From DALYCO01 sp964535545 (GTDB lineage Bacteria; Patescibacteriota; Minisyncoccia; Phycocordibacterales; UBA9973): a stretch of 25,981 nucleotides of DNA. The position numbers and the translations under genes are program-made. Positions 15,253 through 22,378 of the stretch are shown here, one piece after another (position 1 is the first letter of the stretch; every line of letters starts with the position of its first letter). The notes beneath the pieces were generated by a model. It saw only the letters and a list, made by a program, of their open reading frames with translations, was not told where the DNA came from and ran no database searches. The stretch is taken from positions 1 through 25,981 of the forward strand of contig CAZHUT010000008.1 of the NCBI GenBank assembly GCA_964535545.1, read 5' to 3'.

Positions 15253-15801
15253 ATGAAGCCGCAGATTTTTGCATTCATAGATACCGAAACAACGGGCTTG
15301 GATTTTACCAAGCACGAGATTATTGAGATTGCAGGAATTGTAGTAAAAATTACAGATCCATCCGATGCTGAATCGTACGAAATACTGGATGAATTTGAAT
15401 ACAAAATAAAGCCTGAACGAATCACCGACGCTGATCCGGTTTCATTGAAGATCAATCATTATGATCCTAGTAAATGGACTGAGGCTCTTTCTCGCACTGA
15501 AGCGATGAAATTGGTGGGAGATAAAACTGAGGGAGCAGTCATGATTTCGCACAATGTTTCGTTTGATAATGCTTTTATTGACAAAGCATTCAAGGATTCT
15601 GGTTTGGAAAACAAAATGCATTATCATCGTCTCGATACTGTATCAATGGCATACGCACTTTTGCGTAATAATGAGAATGTAGACCATCTTTCTTTGAGGG
15701 CACTTTGTGAGCATTTCGGCATTCAGCAGGACAAGTCACACGAGGCATTGGCTGATGTGCGGGCGCTCCTTGAACTGTACAAAAAGCTAATGGCATTGTA
15801 A
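15253..15801 (+). CDS. DnaQ-like DEDDh 3'-5' exonuclease
   Basis: The 182-residue protein is a single RNase-H-fold exonuclease domain. All catalytic residues are visible: Asp10 and Glu12 in FIDTETTGLD (Exo I), Asp105 in ISHNVSFDNAF (Exo II), and His163 with Asp168 in SHEALADVRA (Exo III, DEDDh type). No polymerase, helicase or BRCT domain is attached. It may serve as the proofreading epsilon subunit or as a stand-alone DNA/RNA trimming nuclease; the sequence does not decide this. It lies between mltG and mnmA with 5 and 12 nt spacers, without an obvious functional link to either. Confidence 0.92.
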   Translation: MKPQIFAFIDTETTGLDFTKHEIIEIAGIVVKITDPSDAESYEILDEFEYKIKPERITDADPVSLKINHYDPSKWTEALSRTEAMKLVGDKTEGAVMISHNVSFDNAFIDKAFKDSGLENKMHYHRLDTVSMAYALLRNNENVDHLSLRALCEHFGIQQDKSHEALADVRALLELYKKLMAL

Positions 15802-15813
15802 TCTGATGTACTC

Positions 15814-16893
15814 ATGGCGACACGTCAGCAAAAAACCGTATATGTCGGCCTCTCGGGCGGAGTTGATTCGTCAGTGTCGGCCGCACTGCTGAAAGACCAC
15901 GGCTATAATGTCGTGGGTGTTTTTATCCGTACCTGGCAGCCTGATTTTATCGAATGTACCTGGCGCGATGAACGCCGTGATGCTATTCGCGTTGCTGCTC
16001 GGTTGGGAATTCCATTTCGGGAACTTGATCTTGGCAATGAATACAAAAAACACGTTGCTGACTACATGATCGAAGAATACAAGAAAGGCCGTACACCGAA
16101 TCCTGATGTCATGTGCAATCGAGAAATCAAATTCGGTGCATTCAAAGATTGGGCTCTCAAGGAAGGAGCGGATTTTGTGGCGACTGGTCATTATGCTCAA
16201 GTTCGACAAAGTAAAAAAGGTGAGTATGAACTTGTAGTTTCAAAAGACAAGGAAAAAGATCAGACATATTTTCTCTGGACGCTCACACAGGATGACTTGA
16301 GGCACATTCTGTTTCCAGTCGGAAACCTTGAAAAAAAACAGGTGAGAAAGCTGGCTGAGAAATATGGACTTTCAACGGCTGTAAAGAAAGACAGTCAGGG
16401 GATTTGTATGCTTGGTGCGGTTGATATGAAAGATTTTTTGAAGGAATTTATTAAGCCAAAAGAAGGAAAAGTTTTGAATGAAGTAGGGGAAGAGATTGGA
16501 ATTCACCCAGGCTCAGTGTTTTTCACCCTTGGAGAACGGCATGGCTTTACTATTACCGATAAAAAAGAAATCGGAAAAGTGTTCTACGTAATTTCAAAAG
16601 ATTTTAAAGCAAATACGGTGACTGTTTCAGAAAATCCGGCTAAATCCTTCCTCGCAGAAACTAAAAAAGAACTGACCTTGGAAAAGTCTCAAATAATGAG
16701 ACAAATTACCGGCGTCAAAAAAATGCAGGCTCGCTCTCGCTATCGCGCGCCATTGCAGGATTGTGAAATAGTTATATCAACCAAAGACAAAGTAGTTGTG
16801 AAATTTTTAGAACCCGATCTAACAGCGTCGCCCGGTCAGTCGCTCGTGTTCTATGCTGGTGATATCTGTCTTGGTGGCGGAATTATAGCGTGA
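15814..16893 (+). CDS. mnmA: tRNA-specific 2-thiouridylase
   Basis: The 359-residue enzyme activates U34 of tRNA Lys, Glu and Gln with ATP and adds sulphur, which tunes decoding of A/G-ending codons. It has the PP-loop SGGVDSS (residues 14-20), the first catalytic cysteine in NPDVMC (Cys101), ATGHYAQV, and the second cysteine in KDSQGIC (Cys198). The central domain has FFTLGERHGF, and the C-terminal beta-barrel ends with SPGQSLVFYAGDICLGGGII. Length is normal. It is the only gene here ending in TGA, and that TGA is followed immediately by an in-frame TAG. A weak TAATCT (15799-15804) overlaps the stop of the upstream gene and might be its -10. The sulphur donor gene iscS is not in the window. 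Confidence 0.97.
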   Translation: MATRQQKTVYVGLSGGVDSSVSAALLKDHGYNVVGVFIRTWQPDFIECTWRDERRDAIRVAARLGIPFRELDLGNEYKKHVADYMIEEYKKGRTPNPDVMCNREIKFGAFKDWALKEGADFVATGHYAQVRQSKKGEYELVVSKDKEKDQTYFLWTLTQDDLRHILFPVGNLEKKQVRKLAEKYGLSTAVKKDSQGICMLGAVDMKDFLKEFIKPKEGKVLNEVGEEIGIHPGSVFFTLGERHGFTITDKKEIGKVFYVISKDFKANTVTVSENPAKSFLAETKKELTLEKSQIMRQITGVKKMQARSRYRAPLQDCEIVISTKDKVVVKFLEPDLTASPGQSLVFYAGDICLGGGIIA

Positions 16894-16899
16894 TAGAAT
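16891..16899 (+). promoter_or_regulatory. Extended -10 of the MgtC-like gene, overlapping the mnmA stop
   Basis: TGA-TAGAAT: its TGA is the mnmA stop codon. A partial -35 TTGGTG (16871-16876) is 17 nt upstream of the hexamer. ATG 16908 follows after 8 nt, giving an essentially leaderless message. Confidence 0.55.
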
Positions 16900-16907
16900 A
16901 GTTCCAT

Positions 16908-17423
16908 ATGGAACACGTATTTACTTTGAGCCCAATGTTTAATGATTACCTCATTAAACTTTTTGTCGCAATGATTTGCGGTCTTATTATCGGCATCGAG
17001 CGCATTATCGCTCACAAAACTGCTGGCATGCGAACCTATGCACTCGTAGCGATGGGCGCAGCTTTGTTTGTCATCATCTCAGATATTACAGTTCAACTCT
17101 ACGCAAACATGGCTGGATACAATCCAAGCTCAATCACAGCAGCAGTTGTTACTGGTATCGGCTTTCTCGGCACCGGCCTTATGATCTGGCGCGACAAAGA
17201 ACATCTCTATGGTCTCACTTCTGCAACTAGCCTCTGGGTTGTTGCCGGTATTGGTATGGCCGTTGGCTATGGTGCATATGATCTTGCATTTGCTGCCACA
17301 GTCCTCACACTCTTTGTTTTCATCGTTCTCTGGTTCTTCGAGCAGCAGATCAAAAAAATTCCCGAACTTTGGGAAGCGCATGAACACGATAGTGAGCACG
17401 AAGCACATCATTCTAAAAAATAG
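16908..17423 (+). CDS. MgtC/SapB family inner-membrane protein
   Basis: The 171-residue protein shows the hallmark N-terminal MgtC domain: LIKLFVAMICGLIIGIER, then HKTAGMRTYALVAMGAALF with the conserved AGxRT, and VVTGIGFLGTGLMIW followed by GLTSATSLWVVAGIGMAVG. About five helices are predicted. It ends in a His/Glu-rich tail (EAHEHDSEHEAHHSKK) that might bind divalent metal. Family members occur in magnesium homeostasis and acid survival, and in Salmonella MgtC inhibits the F-ATPase; the ancestral role is unsettled. The C-terminal cytoplasmic domain of Salmonella MgtC is absent, as in SapB-type members. An AT-only dyad spans the stop codon (17413-17431). The next gene, alaS, starts 33 nt later from its own -10. 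Confidence 0.92.
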   Translation: MEHVFTLSPMFNDYLIKLFVAMICGLIIGIERIIAHKTAGMRTYALVAMGAALFVIISDITVQLYANMAGYNPSSITAAVVTGIGFLGTGLMIWRDKEHLYGLTSATSLWVVAGIGMAVGYGAYDLAFAATVLTLFVFIVLWFFEQQIKKIPELWEAHEHDSEHEAHHSKK

Positions 17424-17440
17424 TTTTTTAGCTCTCTTTT

Positions 17441-17449
17441 TGATATACT
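17441..17449 (+). promoter_or_regulatory. Extended -10 promoter of alaS
   Basis: TGA-TATACT ends 7 nt before ATG 17457, so the start point falls at the start codon. It is preceded by a T-rich stretch but no clear -35. Confidence 0.65.
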
Positions 17450-17456
17450 CCGGCGT

Positions 17457-19226
17457 ATGCAATCACATGAGATTCGAAGCCGATTTCTGGCTTTTTTCAA
17501 GAAAAACGGACATGCTATTGTCCCATCTGCCTCGCTTGTAACTCCTGATGAATCAGGCGCCACAAATGCGACCCTCTTCAATACGGCCGGTATGCAGCCA
17601 TTCGTACCATTTCTCATGGGTGAACCACATCCGCTTGGCAAACGCCTCGCAAACTCTCAGAAATGCCTCCGAACGATTGATTTGGACGAAGTTGGTGATG
17701 CAACCCACCTAACGTTTTTTGAAATGCTTGGCAACTGGTCTCTCGGTGATTATTTCAAGAAAGATGCCATTACTTGGAGCTGGCAATTTCTCACTTCAAA
17801 AGAAGAAGGTCTTGGTCTTGATCCACACCGACTTTACGTTACTGTTTTTGGTGGAAGTGATTCAGTTCCTCGTGACACTGAAGCCGTAGAAATCTGGAAA
17901 AGTATCGGTGTTCCTGAACATCGCATCTATTTCAAGAGCTCAAAGTCAAACTGGTGGAGTGCAGGACCTAATTCTCCGGCCGGCCCATCAACTGAAATGT
18001 TCTATGATGTAACCGGAACACTCGGTGACCTGTCTCAGGAAGAATTTGAAAAAAATGAAGACGCACAGAAAGTCGTAGAAATCTGGAATGACGTCTTTAT
18101 GGCATACCGCCAGGAGAACAATGCCGTTGCCGGTGAATTGCCGCAAAAAAATGTGGATACCGGCGCGGGTCTTGAACGTGTCACCATGACTGTTCAAGGT
18201 AAAAACAATATTTATGACACTGATTTGTTTGCCTCTGTGATTGAAATGATCAGTAAAGCAGCTTCCGGTTGGGGTTCTGATCAGTCGCTCCAATCAGCAC
18301 GAATCATTGCCGACCATATCCGCAGTTCAGTCATGCTCATTGGTGATGGAGTCACTCCAACCAACAAAGAACGGGGCTATATTTTACGCCGTCTGATCCG
18401 CCGTGCAGTTATGCGTGCAAACAAGCTCAAGCTTACGGGAGAAACATTAGATCAGATCGCTGTTTGGTTCATCGAATATTACAAAGACGTATACCCAGTA
18501 TTGAGCGAGCAGAAAGAACGCATCATTCAAGTTATTAAGGAAGAAGAAGCGAAATTCAAAAAGACGCTCGAGCAGGGTCTTCGAGAGTTTGAAAAGGGTA
18601 CAGATCCATTTATTTTGTTCACAACTTACGGTTTTCCAATTGAACTGACTGAAGAGTTGGCAAAAGAACGCGGCACCATGATTGACCGCGAGGCTTTTGA
18701 CCAAAAACTCAAAGAACACCAGGATCAATCTCGAACTTCATCAGCCGGAACCTTCAAAGGCGGACTCGCAAATACCAATCCTGAAACGGTGAAGCTGCAT
18801 ACAGCCCACCACTTACTTCTTGCTGCGCTTCAGCAGGTTCTCGGACCATCAGTAAAACAGCGTGGTTCAAATATCACTGAAGAACGATTGCGCATGGACT
18901 TTATGTTTGATCGTAAAATGACAGATGAGGAAAAAGCTGCGGCAGAAAAGATCGTTAATGAAAAAATTGAGGCAAAACTTGATGTTGTCCGCAAGGAAAT
19001 GCCACTGACAGAGGCCCAGGCCCTCGGTGCCGAAATGGAATTCGGCGCTAAATATCCTGACGTCGTTTCAGTCTATTTCATTCAGGAAAAAGATGGCTCA
19101 CATTTCTCAAAAGAATTCTGTGGAGGCCCCCATGTTTCAAATACTGGCGAACTCGGTCATTTTAAGATTCAAAAAGAGGAAGCCGTCTCTCAGGGTGTTC
19201 GCCGAATCAAGGCGGTTTTAGAGTAA
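17457..19226 (+). CDS. alaS: Alanyl-tRNA synthetase, short form without C-Ala domain
   Basis: The 589-residue enzyme charges tRNA-Ala. The class II catalytic core shows motif 2 in FFEMLGNWSLGDYFK and motif 3 in DTGAGLERVTM. The tRNA-recognition domain follows (RGYILRRLIRRAVMRANKL). The editing domain is present: HTAHH (His448, His452) and CGGPH (Cys555, His559) supply the zinc site that removes mischarged serine and glycine. The protein stops shortly after the editing core at RRIKAVLE, so the C-terminal oligomerisation/tRNA-elbow domain that brings bacterial AlaRS to about 875 residues is missing. The end looks natural: a clean TAA and the next promoter close by. Similar shortened forms are known in reduced genomes. 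It probably works as a monomer; that is inference. Confidence 0.96.
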   Translation: MQSHEIRSRFLAFFKKNGHAIVPSASLVTPDESGATNATLFNTAGMQPFVPFLMGEPHPLGKRLANSQKCLRTIDLDEVGDATHLTFFEMLGNWSLGDYFKKDAITWSWQFLTSKEEGLGLDPHRLYVTVFGGSDSVPRDTEAVEIWKSIGVPEHRIYFKSSKSNWWSAGPNSPAGPSTEMFYDVTGTLGDLSQEEFEKNEDAQKVVEIWNDVFMAYRQENNAVAGELPQKNVDTGAGLERVTMTVQGKNNIYDTDLFASVIEMISKAASGWGSDQSLQSARIIADHIRSSVMLIGDGVTPTNKERGYILRRLIRRAVMRANKLKLTGETLDQIAVWFIEYYKDVYPVLSEQKERIIQVIKEEEAKFKKTLEQGLREFEKGTDPFILFTTYGFPIELTEELAKERGTMIDREAFDQKLKEHQDQSRTSSAGTFKGGLANTNPETVKLHTAHHLLLAALQQVLGPSVKQRGSNITEERLRMDFMFDRKMTDEEKAAAEKIVNEKIEAKLDVVRKEMPLTEAQALGAEMEFGAKYPDVVSVYFIQEKDGSHFSKEFCGGPHVSNTGELGHFKIQKEEAVSQGVRRIKAVLE

Positions 19227-19271
19227 AGCCCCCAATACTTAATCCACAGTGGTCACTACCTGTATGTGGTG

Positions 19272-19277
19272 TATACT
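19272..19277 (+). promoter_or_regulatory. -10 element of the PilM/FtsA-like gene
   Basis: TATACT ends 6 nt before ATG 19284. The in-frame GTG codons at 19266 and 19269 precede or overlap this box and should not be in the message, which fixes the start at 19284. Confidence 0.6.
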
Positions 19278-19283
19278 ATAGGC

Positions 19284-20465
19284 ATGCTTTTCTTTCGCTC
19301 AAAGCCGAAAAACAAGCGCGTTTTAATTTTTCACATTGGCAGTGGAGTAATTATTTCGGCGTTCGTTCTTTTGGATGGCGCGAATGACTCCGTTCCTGAA
19401 ATTAAGTCAGCTGCAGTCGCTCCAATGCCGCTTATGAGCGAACCAGATACGCAACACCTTATCAGTACAATGCTTCGTACGCTCAAGAAGAGCGCAGAAG
19501 GCATGGTTTCTGAAAAGATCGGAGCACCAGACCAGATTATTTGCTTCCTTGGCTCGCCTTGGTATGCAACACAGGTTCGCAAGGTCCGAATGGCCAAGAA
19601 TGCTCCTTTTCTCGTTACAGAAAAAATTGTGAGAGACATGATTAAAAAGGAAAGTGATTTATTTGATCGTGAACTTTTGGCGCCAACCCGCGAGACAAAC
19701 TCCGCATCGGTTCTTGTTGAACGTGAAATTAATCGCTTTGAATTGAATGGCTATCAAACCGACAACCCATATGGCAAGCGTGTGAGCGAAATTGGCATTT
19801 CGCTTGTTTTTAGTGTCAGTTCGGAACAGTTGATTAGCCAGATCAGGGAAGTGATCAGTGATTCCTTTCATCAAAAGGATATTACGTTCCACACCTTTGG
19901 CTACGCAGGCACATTGGCAACTCGAAACCTATTTCTTTCACACAATGAATTCATGTTTATTGATGTTAGTAATGAAATCACCGACATTGTGCTGGTTAAA
20001 GATGGAAGCTATGTGGATACCGCTTCGTTTCCGGCCGGAACAAATACTATTCTTCGGGCTCTGGCAACACAGATGCGAGTTACGCCACAGGAAGTTCAGA
20101 CCATGCTCTCGCTCTATAGTTTGAACAAACTTGAAGCGACTTGGCAGGTTAAGCTTGAGCGTGCGCTTGATCCTATCCTGGCAACCTGGACGCGAATGTT
20201 TGAGGAAACTATCTCAAAATTGTCCCAAGAATTCGCCCTTCCGCACACCATTGCATTGTTCACAGATCCTCATATGTATGGAATCATTCGCCAAGGTATC
20301 ATGAATGAATCATTCGCCAAGATGGCGCTAGCCCCCAAGACATTCACGGTTGTTCCGCTTCAAGACATGCCATGGCATTCATATGTCCGACAAGGAGCGC
20401 ATATTCATCCCGGAGCTATTATTACCACACTTATGGTCGCCCAAAAGTATTCATCACAGAGTTAA
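19284..20465 (+). CDS. PilM/FtsA-like actin-fold ATPase
   Basis: The 393-residue protein has the layout of the FtsA/PilM branch of the actin superfamily. The first phosphate-binding strand is VLIFHIGSGVIISAFV near the N terminus; the second is FMFIDVSNEITDIVLVKDGSY, where the usual glycine-rich IDIGGGTTD has changed to IDVSNEITD. FPAGTNTILRALA corresponds to the FtsA segment after it. ATP binding may be altered by the lost glycines. There is no C-terminal amphipathic helix like that of FtsA. It is followed 3 nt later by a single-pass membrane protein, reminiscent of PilM-PilN pairs, although no pilus genes are present. A cytoplasmic actin-like platform attached to the membrane partner is inferred. 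Confidence 0.75.
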   Translation: MLFFRSKPKNKRVLIFHIGSGVIISAFVLLDGANDSVPEIKSAAVAPMPLMSEPDTQHLISTMLRTLKKSAEGMVSEKIGAPDQIICFLGSPWYATQVRKVRMAKNAPFLVTEKIVRDMIKKESDLFDRELLAPTRETNSASVLVEREINRFELNGYQTDNPYGKRVSEIGISLVFSVSSEQLISQIREVISDSFHQKDITFHTFGYAGTLATRNLFLSHNEFMFIDVSNEITDIVLVKDGSYVDTASFPAGTNTILRALATQMRVTPQEVQTMLSLYSLNKLEATWQVKLERALDPILATWTRMFEETISKLSQEFALPHTIALFTDPHMYGIIRQGIMNESFAKMALAPKTFTVVPLQDMPWHSYVRQGAHIHPGAIITTLMVAQKYSSQS

Positions 20466-20468
20466 TAT

Positions 20469-21806
20469 ATGAAAAACAATTTTTTAGGAGAGATTCGTCC
20501 AATGACTCCAAATGGAGGGAGTCTAAAAGATAAATTACCGTCACGTACAAAAGATGTACATCATCATGAGCACGTACATGAGGTCCGAGAAGAGCGAACG
20601 GAACGCCGCTATACTCCGCCACCAGTTGAGCCTGATGACGTAGATTTCGACACAGATCAGAGCGGCAAGAGCTGGGGTAGGATTGGCAGCTTCATTGTTC
20701 TTGGCATACTTGTTCTTGGTGGAGCGGTCTATGGACTCTCATTTCTCTTTAGAGGCGCGACCGTTGCGTTGGTGCCGAAGGTGATTGCCGGTACGGTTGA
20801 CCTTTCATTAACAGCAAGCACGAGCGAAACAGATCCGCTTCATTATGAAATTATGACCTTGCCTGAAAGTGTTTCAAAGGAAGTAACCGCAACACATACC
20901 GATACGGCAAAAATGAAGGCAAGTGGTACGATAATTGTATATAACAATCAATCAACTTCGCAGCAGCTGGTGGCCACTACTCGCTTCGCTGATCCAAGCG
21001 GCAAAGTATTCCGTCTCAGCAAAGATGTAACCATTCCAAAAAAGACTGCAACAGCACCGGGCCAGGCAACGGTCACGCTTGTTGCTGACCAAGCTGGCCC
21101 AGAAGGAAACATTGGTCTCTCCGACTTCACTGTTGTCGCATTTAAGGGAACGGCAAAGGAAAAATTGGTGTACGGACGCGGTAAAACTGCATTCACCGGT
21201 GGCACATCAGGCGCGGTATTTTATCTTACAGATGAGGAATACAAAACTGCAGTCGAAGGTCTTCCAGCCGAACTCAACCAGAAGTTGACCGATGGCATAG
21301 GCAAGCAGGTGCCGGATGGATATTTCCTCTTACCAGGCAGCCTTACTTTTATGCCTGATGAAGTTACCAACAAAAACAATCCAAGCCAGACGGCAGTCAT
21401 GAATGTGACATATGCCGGCACTGAGCGTGGCGTGTTGCTCAAGAAGAGCGACCTCGGCCAGTTTGTTTTGAACGCAATCAAAGGAGATCAGACTGTTACA
21501 GCAGACGATGTAGCAATCAATTTTGACGATCTGCAATATGCAATCGCAACTGATGTGAGCGGCACTGCGCTTCCTGCAAGGATTTCATTTACCGTGAAAG
21601 GTGAAGCAAAGGCTGTTTGGAATATTAACCAGCAGGCAATCCAAACACTGCTAGCCGGTACCAAGCGAAATACATTTTCTGCAAAGCTTGCAACCGTTCC
21701 AGGTGTCGCTTCAGGTGAATTGACAATTCAGCCATTTTGGATGAATACAATTCCAACTGAACCGGCAAAAATGAAGATCACGATCACAGAAGCAGATACC
21801 AAGTAG
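20469..21806 (+). CDS. Membrane-anchored protein with baseplate-J-like domain
   Basis: The 445-residue protein has a cytoplasmic tail of about 70 residues, rich in His, Glu and Arg (HHHEHVHEVREERTERR), then one membrane helix at about 72-94. A large outside region follows. Its central part has the pattern TIIVYNNQSTSQQLVATTRF, VFRLSKDVTIPKKTATAPGQ and ADQAGPEGNIG, as in phage baseplate J-like domains found in some bacterial envelope proteins; a second all-beta domain of about 120 residues ends the protein. It is in an operon with the PilM/FtsA-like gene. By analogy with PilM-PilN, the short tail may contact the actin-like protein. I do not recognise a characterised homologue, and the function is unknown. 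Confidence 0.75.
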   Translation: MKNNFLGEIRPMTPNGGSLKDKLPSRTKDVHHHEHVHEVREERTERRYTPPPVEPDDVDFDTDQSGKSWGRIGSFIVLGILVLGGAVYGLSFLFRGATVALVPKVIAGTVDLSLTASTSETDPLHYEIMTLPESVSKEVTATHTDTAKMKASGTIIVYNNQSTSQQLVATTRFADPSGKVFRLSKDVTIPKKTATAPGQATVTLVADQAGPEGNIGLSDFTVVAFKGTAKEKLVYGRGKTAFTGGTSGAVFYLTDEEYKTAVEGLPAELNQKLTDGIGKQVPDGYFLLPGSLTFMPDEVTNKNNPSQTAVMNVTYAGTERGVLLKKSDLGQFVLNAIKGDQTVTADDVAINFDDLQYAIATDVSGTALPARISFTVKGEAKAVWNINQQAIQTLLAGTKRNTFSAKLATVPGVASGELTIQPFWMNTIPTEPAKMKITITEADTK

Positions 21807-21807
21807 T

Positions 21808-21837
21808 TTGACCGCTTGAGACGCAATCTGCTACAAT
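21808..21837 (+). promoter_or_regulatory. Promoter of infA
   Basis: TTGACC (21808-21813), 18-nt spacer ending in TGC, then TACAAT (21832-21837). It starts just after the TAG of the preceding gene and ends 8 nt before ATG 21846, again giving a nearly leaderless message. Confidence 0.7.
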
Positions 21838-21845
21838 TCATCCAC

Positions 21846-22058
21846 ATGGCAAAAGAACAAGGCGAAACAAAGATTGGAACAGTGACGGAAGCATTACCGA
21901 ACACGCTCTTCAGAGTGCAATTGGCGGAAGATACTGAAATCATGGCATATCTCTCAGGTAAGATGCGTCTCCATCGCATCAAGATCTTGGTTGGCGATAA
22001 GGTTGAAGTCCTATTGGACCCGTATGGCGGGAAAGGACGAATTATCCGTCGAAACTAG
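21846..22058 (+). CDS. infA: Translation initiation factor IF-1
   Basis: The 70-residue OB-fold protein binds the ribosomal A site during initiation. It shows the family pattern: IGTVTEALPNTLFRVQL, AYLSGKMRLHRIKILVGDKV and a final DPYGGKGRIIRRN. Length equals the usual 71-72. I start at ATG 21846 (MAKEQGETK); the in-frame TTG at 21816 lies between the -35 and -10 boxes. It heads the ribosomal cluster but is separated from rpmJ by a 204-nt spacer with a large hairpin and a new promoter. Confidence 0.97.
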   Translation: MAKEQGETKIGTVTEALPNTLFRVQLAEDTEIMAYLSGKMRLHRIKILVGDKVEVLLDPYGGKGRIIRRN

Positions 22059-22074
22059 GGTAACTAGCCGAAGT

Positions 22075-22135
22075 ATTCCTATCCTTTGGCGGGGTCGTGT
22101 GCGCGAAGACACAAAGCCCGGCAAAGGATAGGAAT
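22075..22135. other. Large structured hairpin in the infA-rpmJ spacer
   Basis: A perfect 14-bp stem (22075-22088 with 22122-22135) encloses a further CGGG/CCCG stem (22090-22093 with 22117-22120; G22089 and G22121 are unpaired), an asymmetric internal loop, then GTGT/ACAC (22097-22100 with 22109-22112) closed by an 8-nt loop GCGCGAAG. No U-run follows on either strand, so it is not a standard terminator. It is visibly richer in G+C than the flanking spacer. It could be an RNA processing site, a regulatory RNA element or a REP-like repeat; the sequence here cannot decide. Confidence 0.7.
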
Positions 22136-22152
22136 GCGTGGGCGGTAAGTAC

Positions 22153-22181
22153 TTGCATTATTTTTAGAAATAGTGTAGAGT
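22153..22181 (+). promoter_or_regulatory. Candidate promoter of the rpmJ-rpsM-rpoA cluster
   Basis: TTGCAT (22153-22158), 17-nt spacer, TAGAGT (22176-22181), giving a leader of about 74 nt. An AAGTACT/AGTACTT inverted repeat (22147-22153, 22179-22185) overlaps both boxes. A second possible -10, TATATA at 22244-22249, would give a short leader instead. Confidence 0.45.
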
Positions 22182-22213
22182 ACTTCTTAGTTAGTTAAAT
22201 AACTGATTTTTCC

Positions 22214-22244
22214 AGAAAATTAAGGGTAATACCCTTGGTTTTCT
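22214..22244 (+). promoter_or_regulatory. Leader hairpin upstream of rpmJ
   Basis: AGAAAA / TTTTCT and AAGGGT / ACCCTT form two stacked 6-bp stems around a TT/GG internal loop, closed by AAT. It ends 18 nt before the rpmJ start. It could be a site of autogenous control by a ribosomal protein or could hold the start region open. Confidence 0.5.
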
Positions 22245-22262
22245 ATATATTTGCAAAAATTT

Positions 22263-22373
22263 ATGAAAGTACGATCACGAGTCCGAAAAATGTGTGAAAA
22301 TTGCAAGCTTGTTCTCCGCAAGCGGCATCTTCGAATTATTTGTTCTAATCCTAAGCACAAGCAGAAGCAATAA
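22263..22373 (+). CDS. rpmJ: 50S ribosomal protein L36
   Basis: This 36-residue gene is easily missed. The translation MKVRSRVRKMCENCKLVLRK, ending in CSNPKHKQKQ, is a clear L36. It keeps the C-C-C-H zinc ribbon: Cys11, Cys14, Cys27 and His32. It lies in its usual place directly before rpsM, 5 nt upstream. No Shine-Dalgarno sequence precedes the ATG; the upstream region is A/U-rich. Confidence 0.97.
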   Translation: MKVRSRVRKMCENCKLVLRKRHLRIICSNPKHKQKQ

Positions 22374-22378
22374 ATCCT

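Noticed and set aside
17413..17431. CTAAAAAA/TTTTTTAG dyad at the end of the MgtC-like gene as terminator
   Set aside because: The stem is almost all A-T with a 3-nt loop and is too weak to call an intrinsic terminator, though T-rich sequence follows.
12437..20474. Repeated TAATATATGAAAA at two gene junctions (12437 and 20463)
   Set aside because: It is a stop, a 3-nt spacer and a start followed by Lys codons; the similarity is probably chance in A/T-rich junctions.
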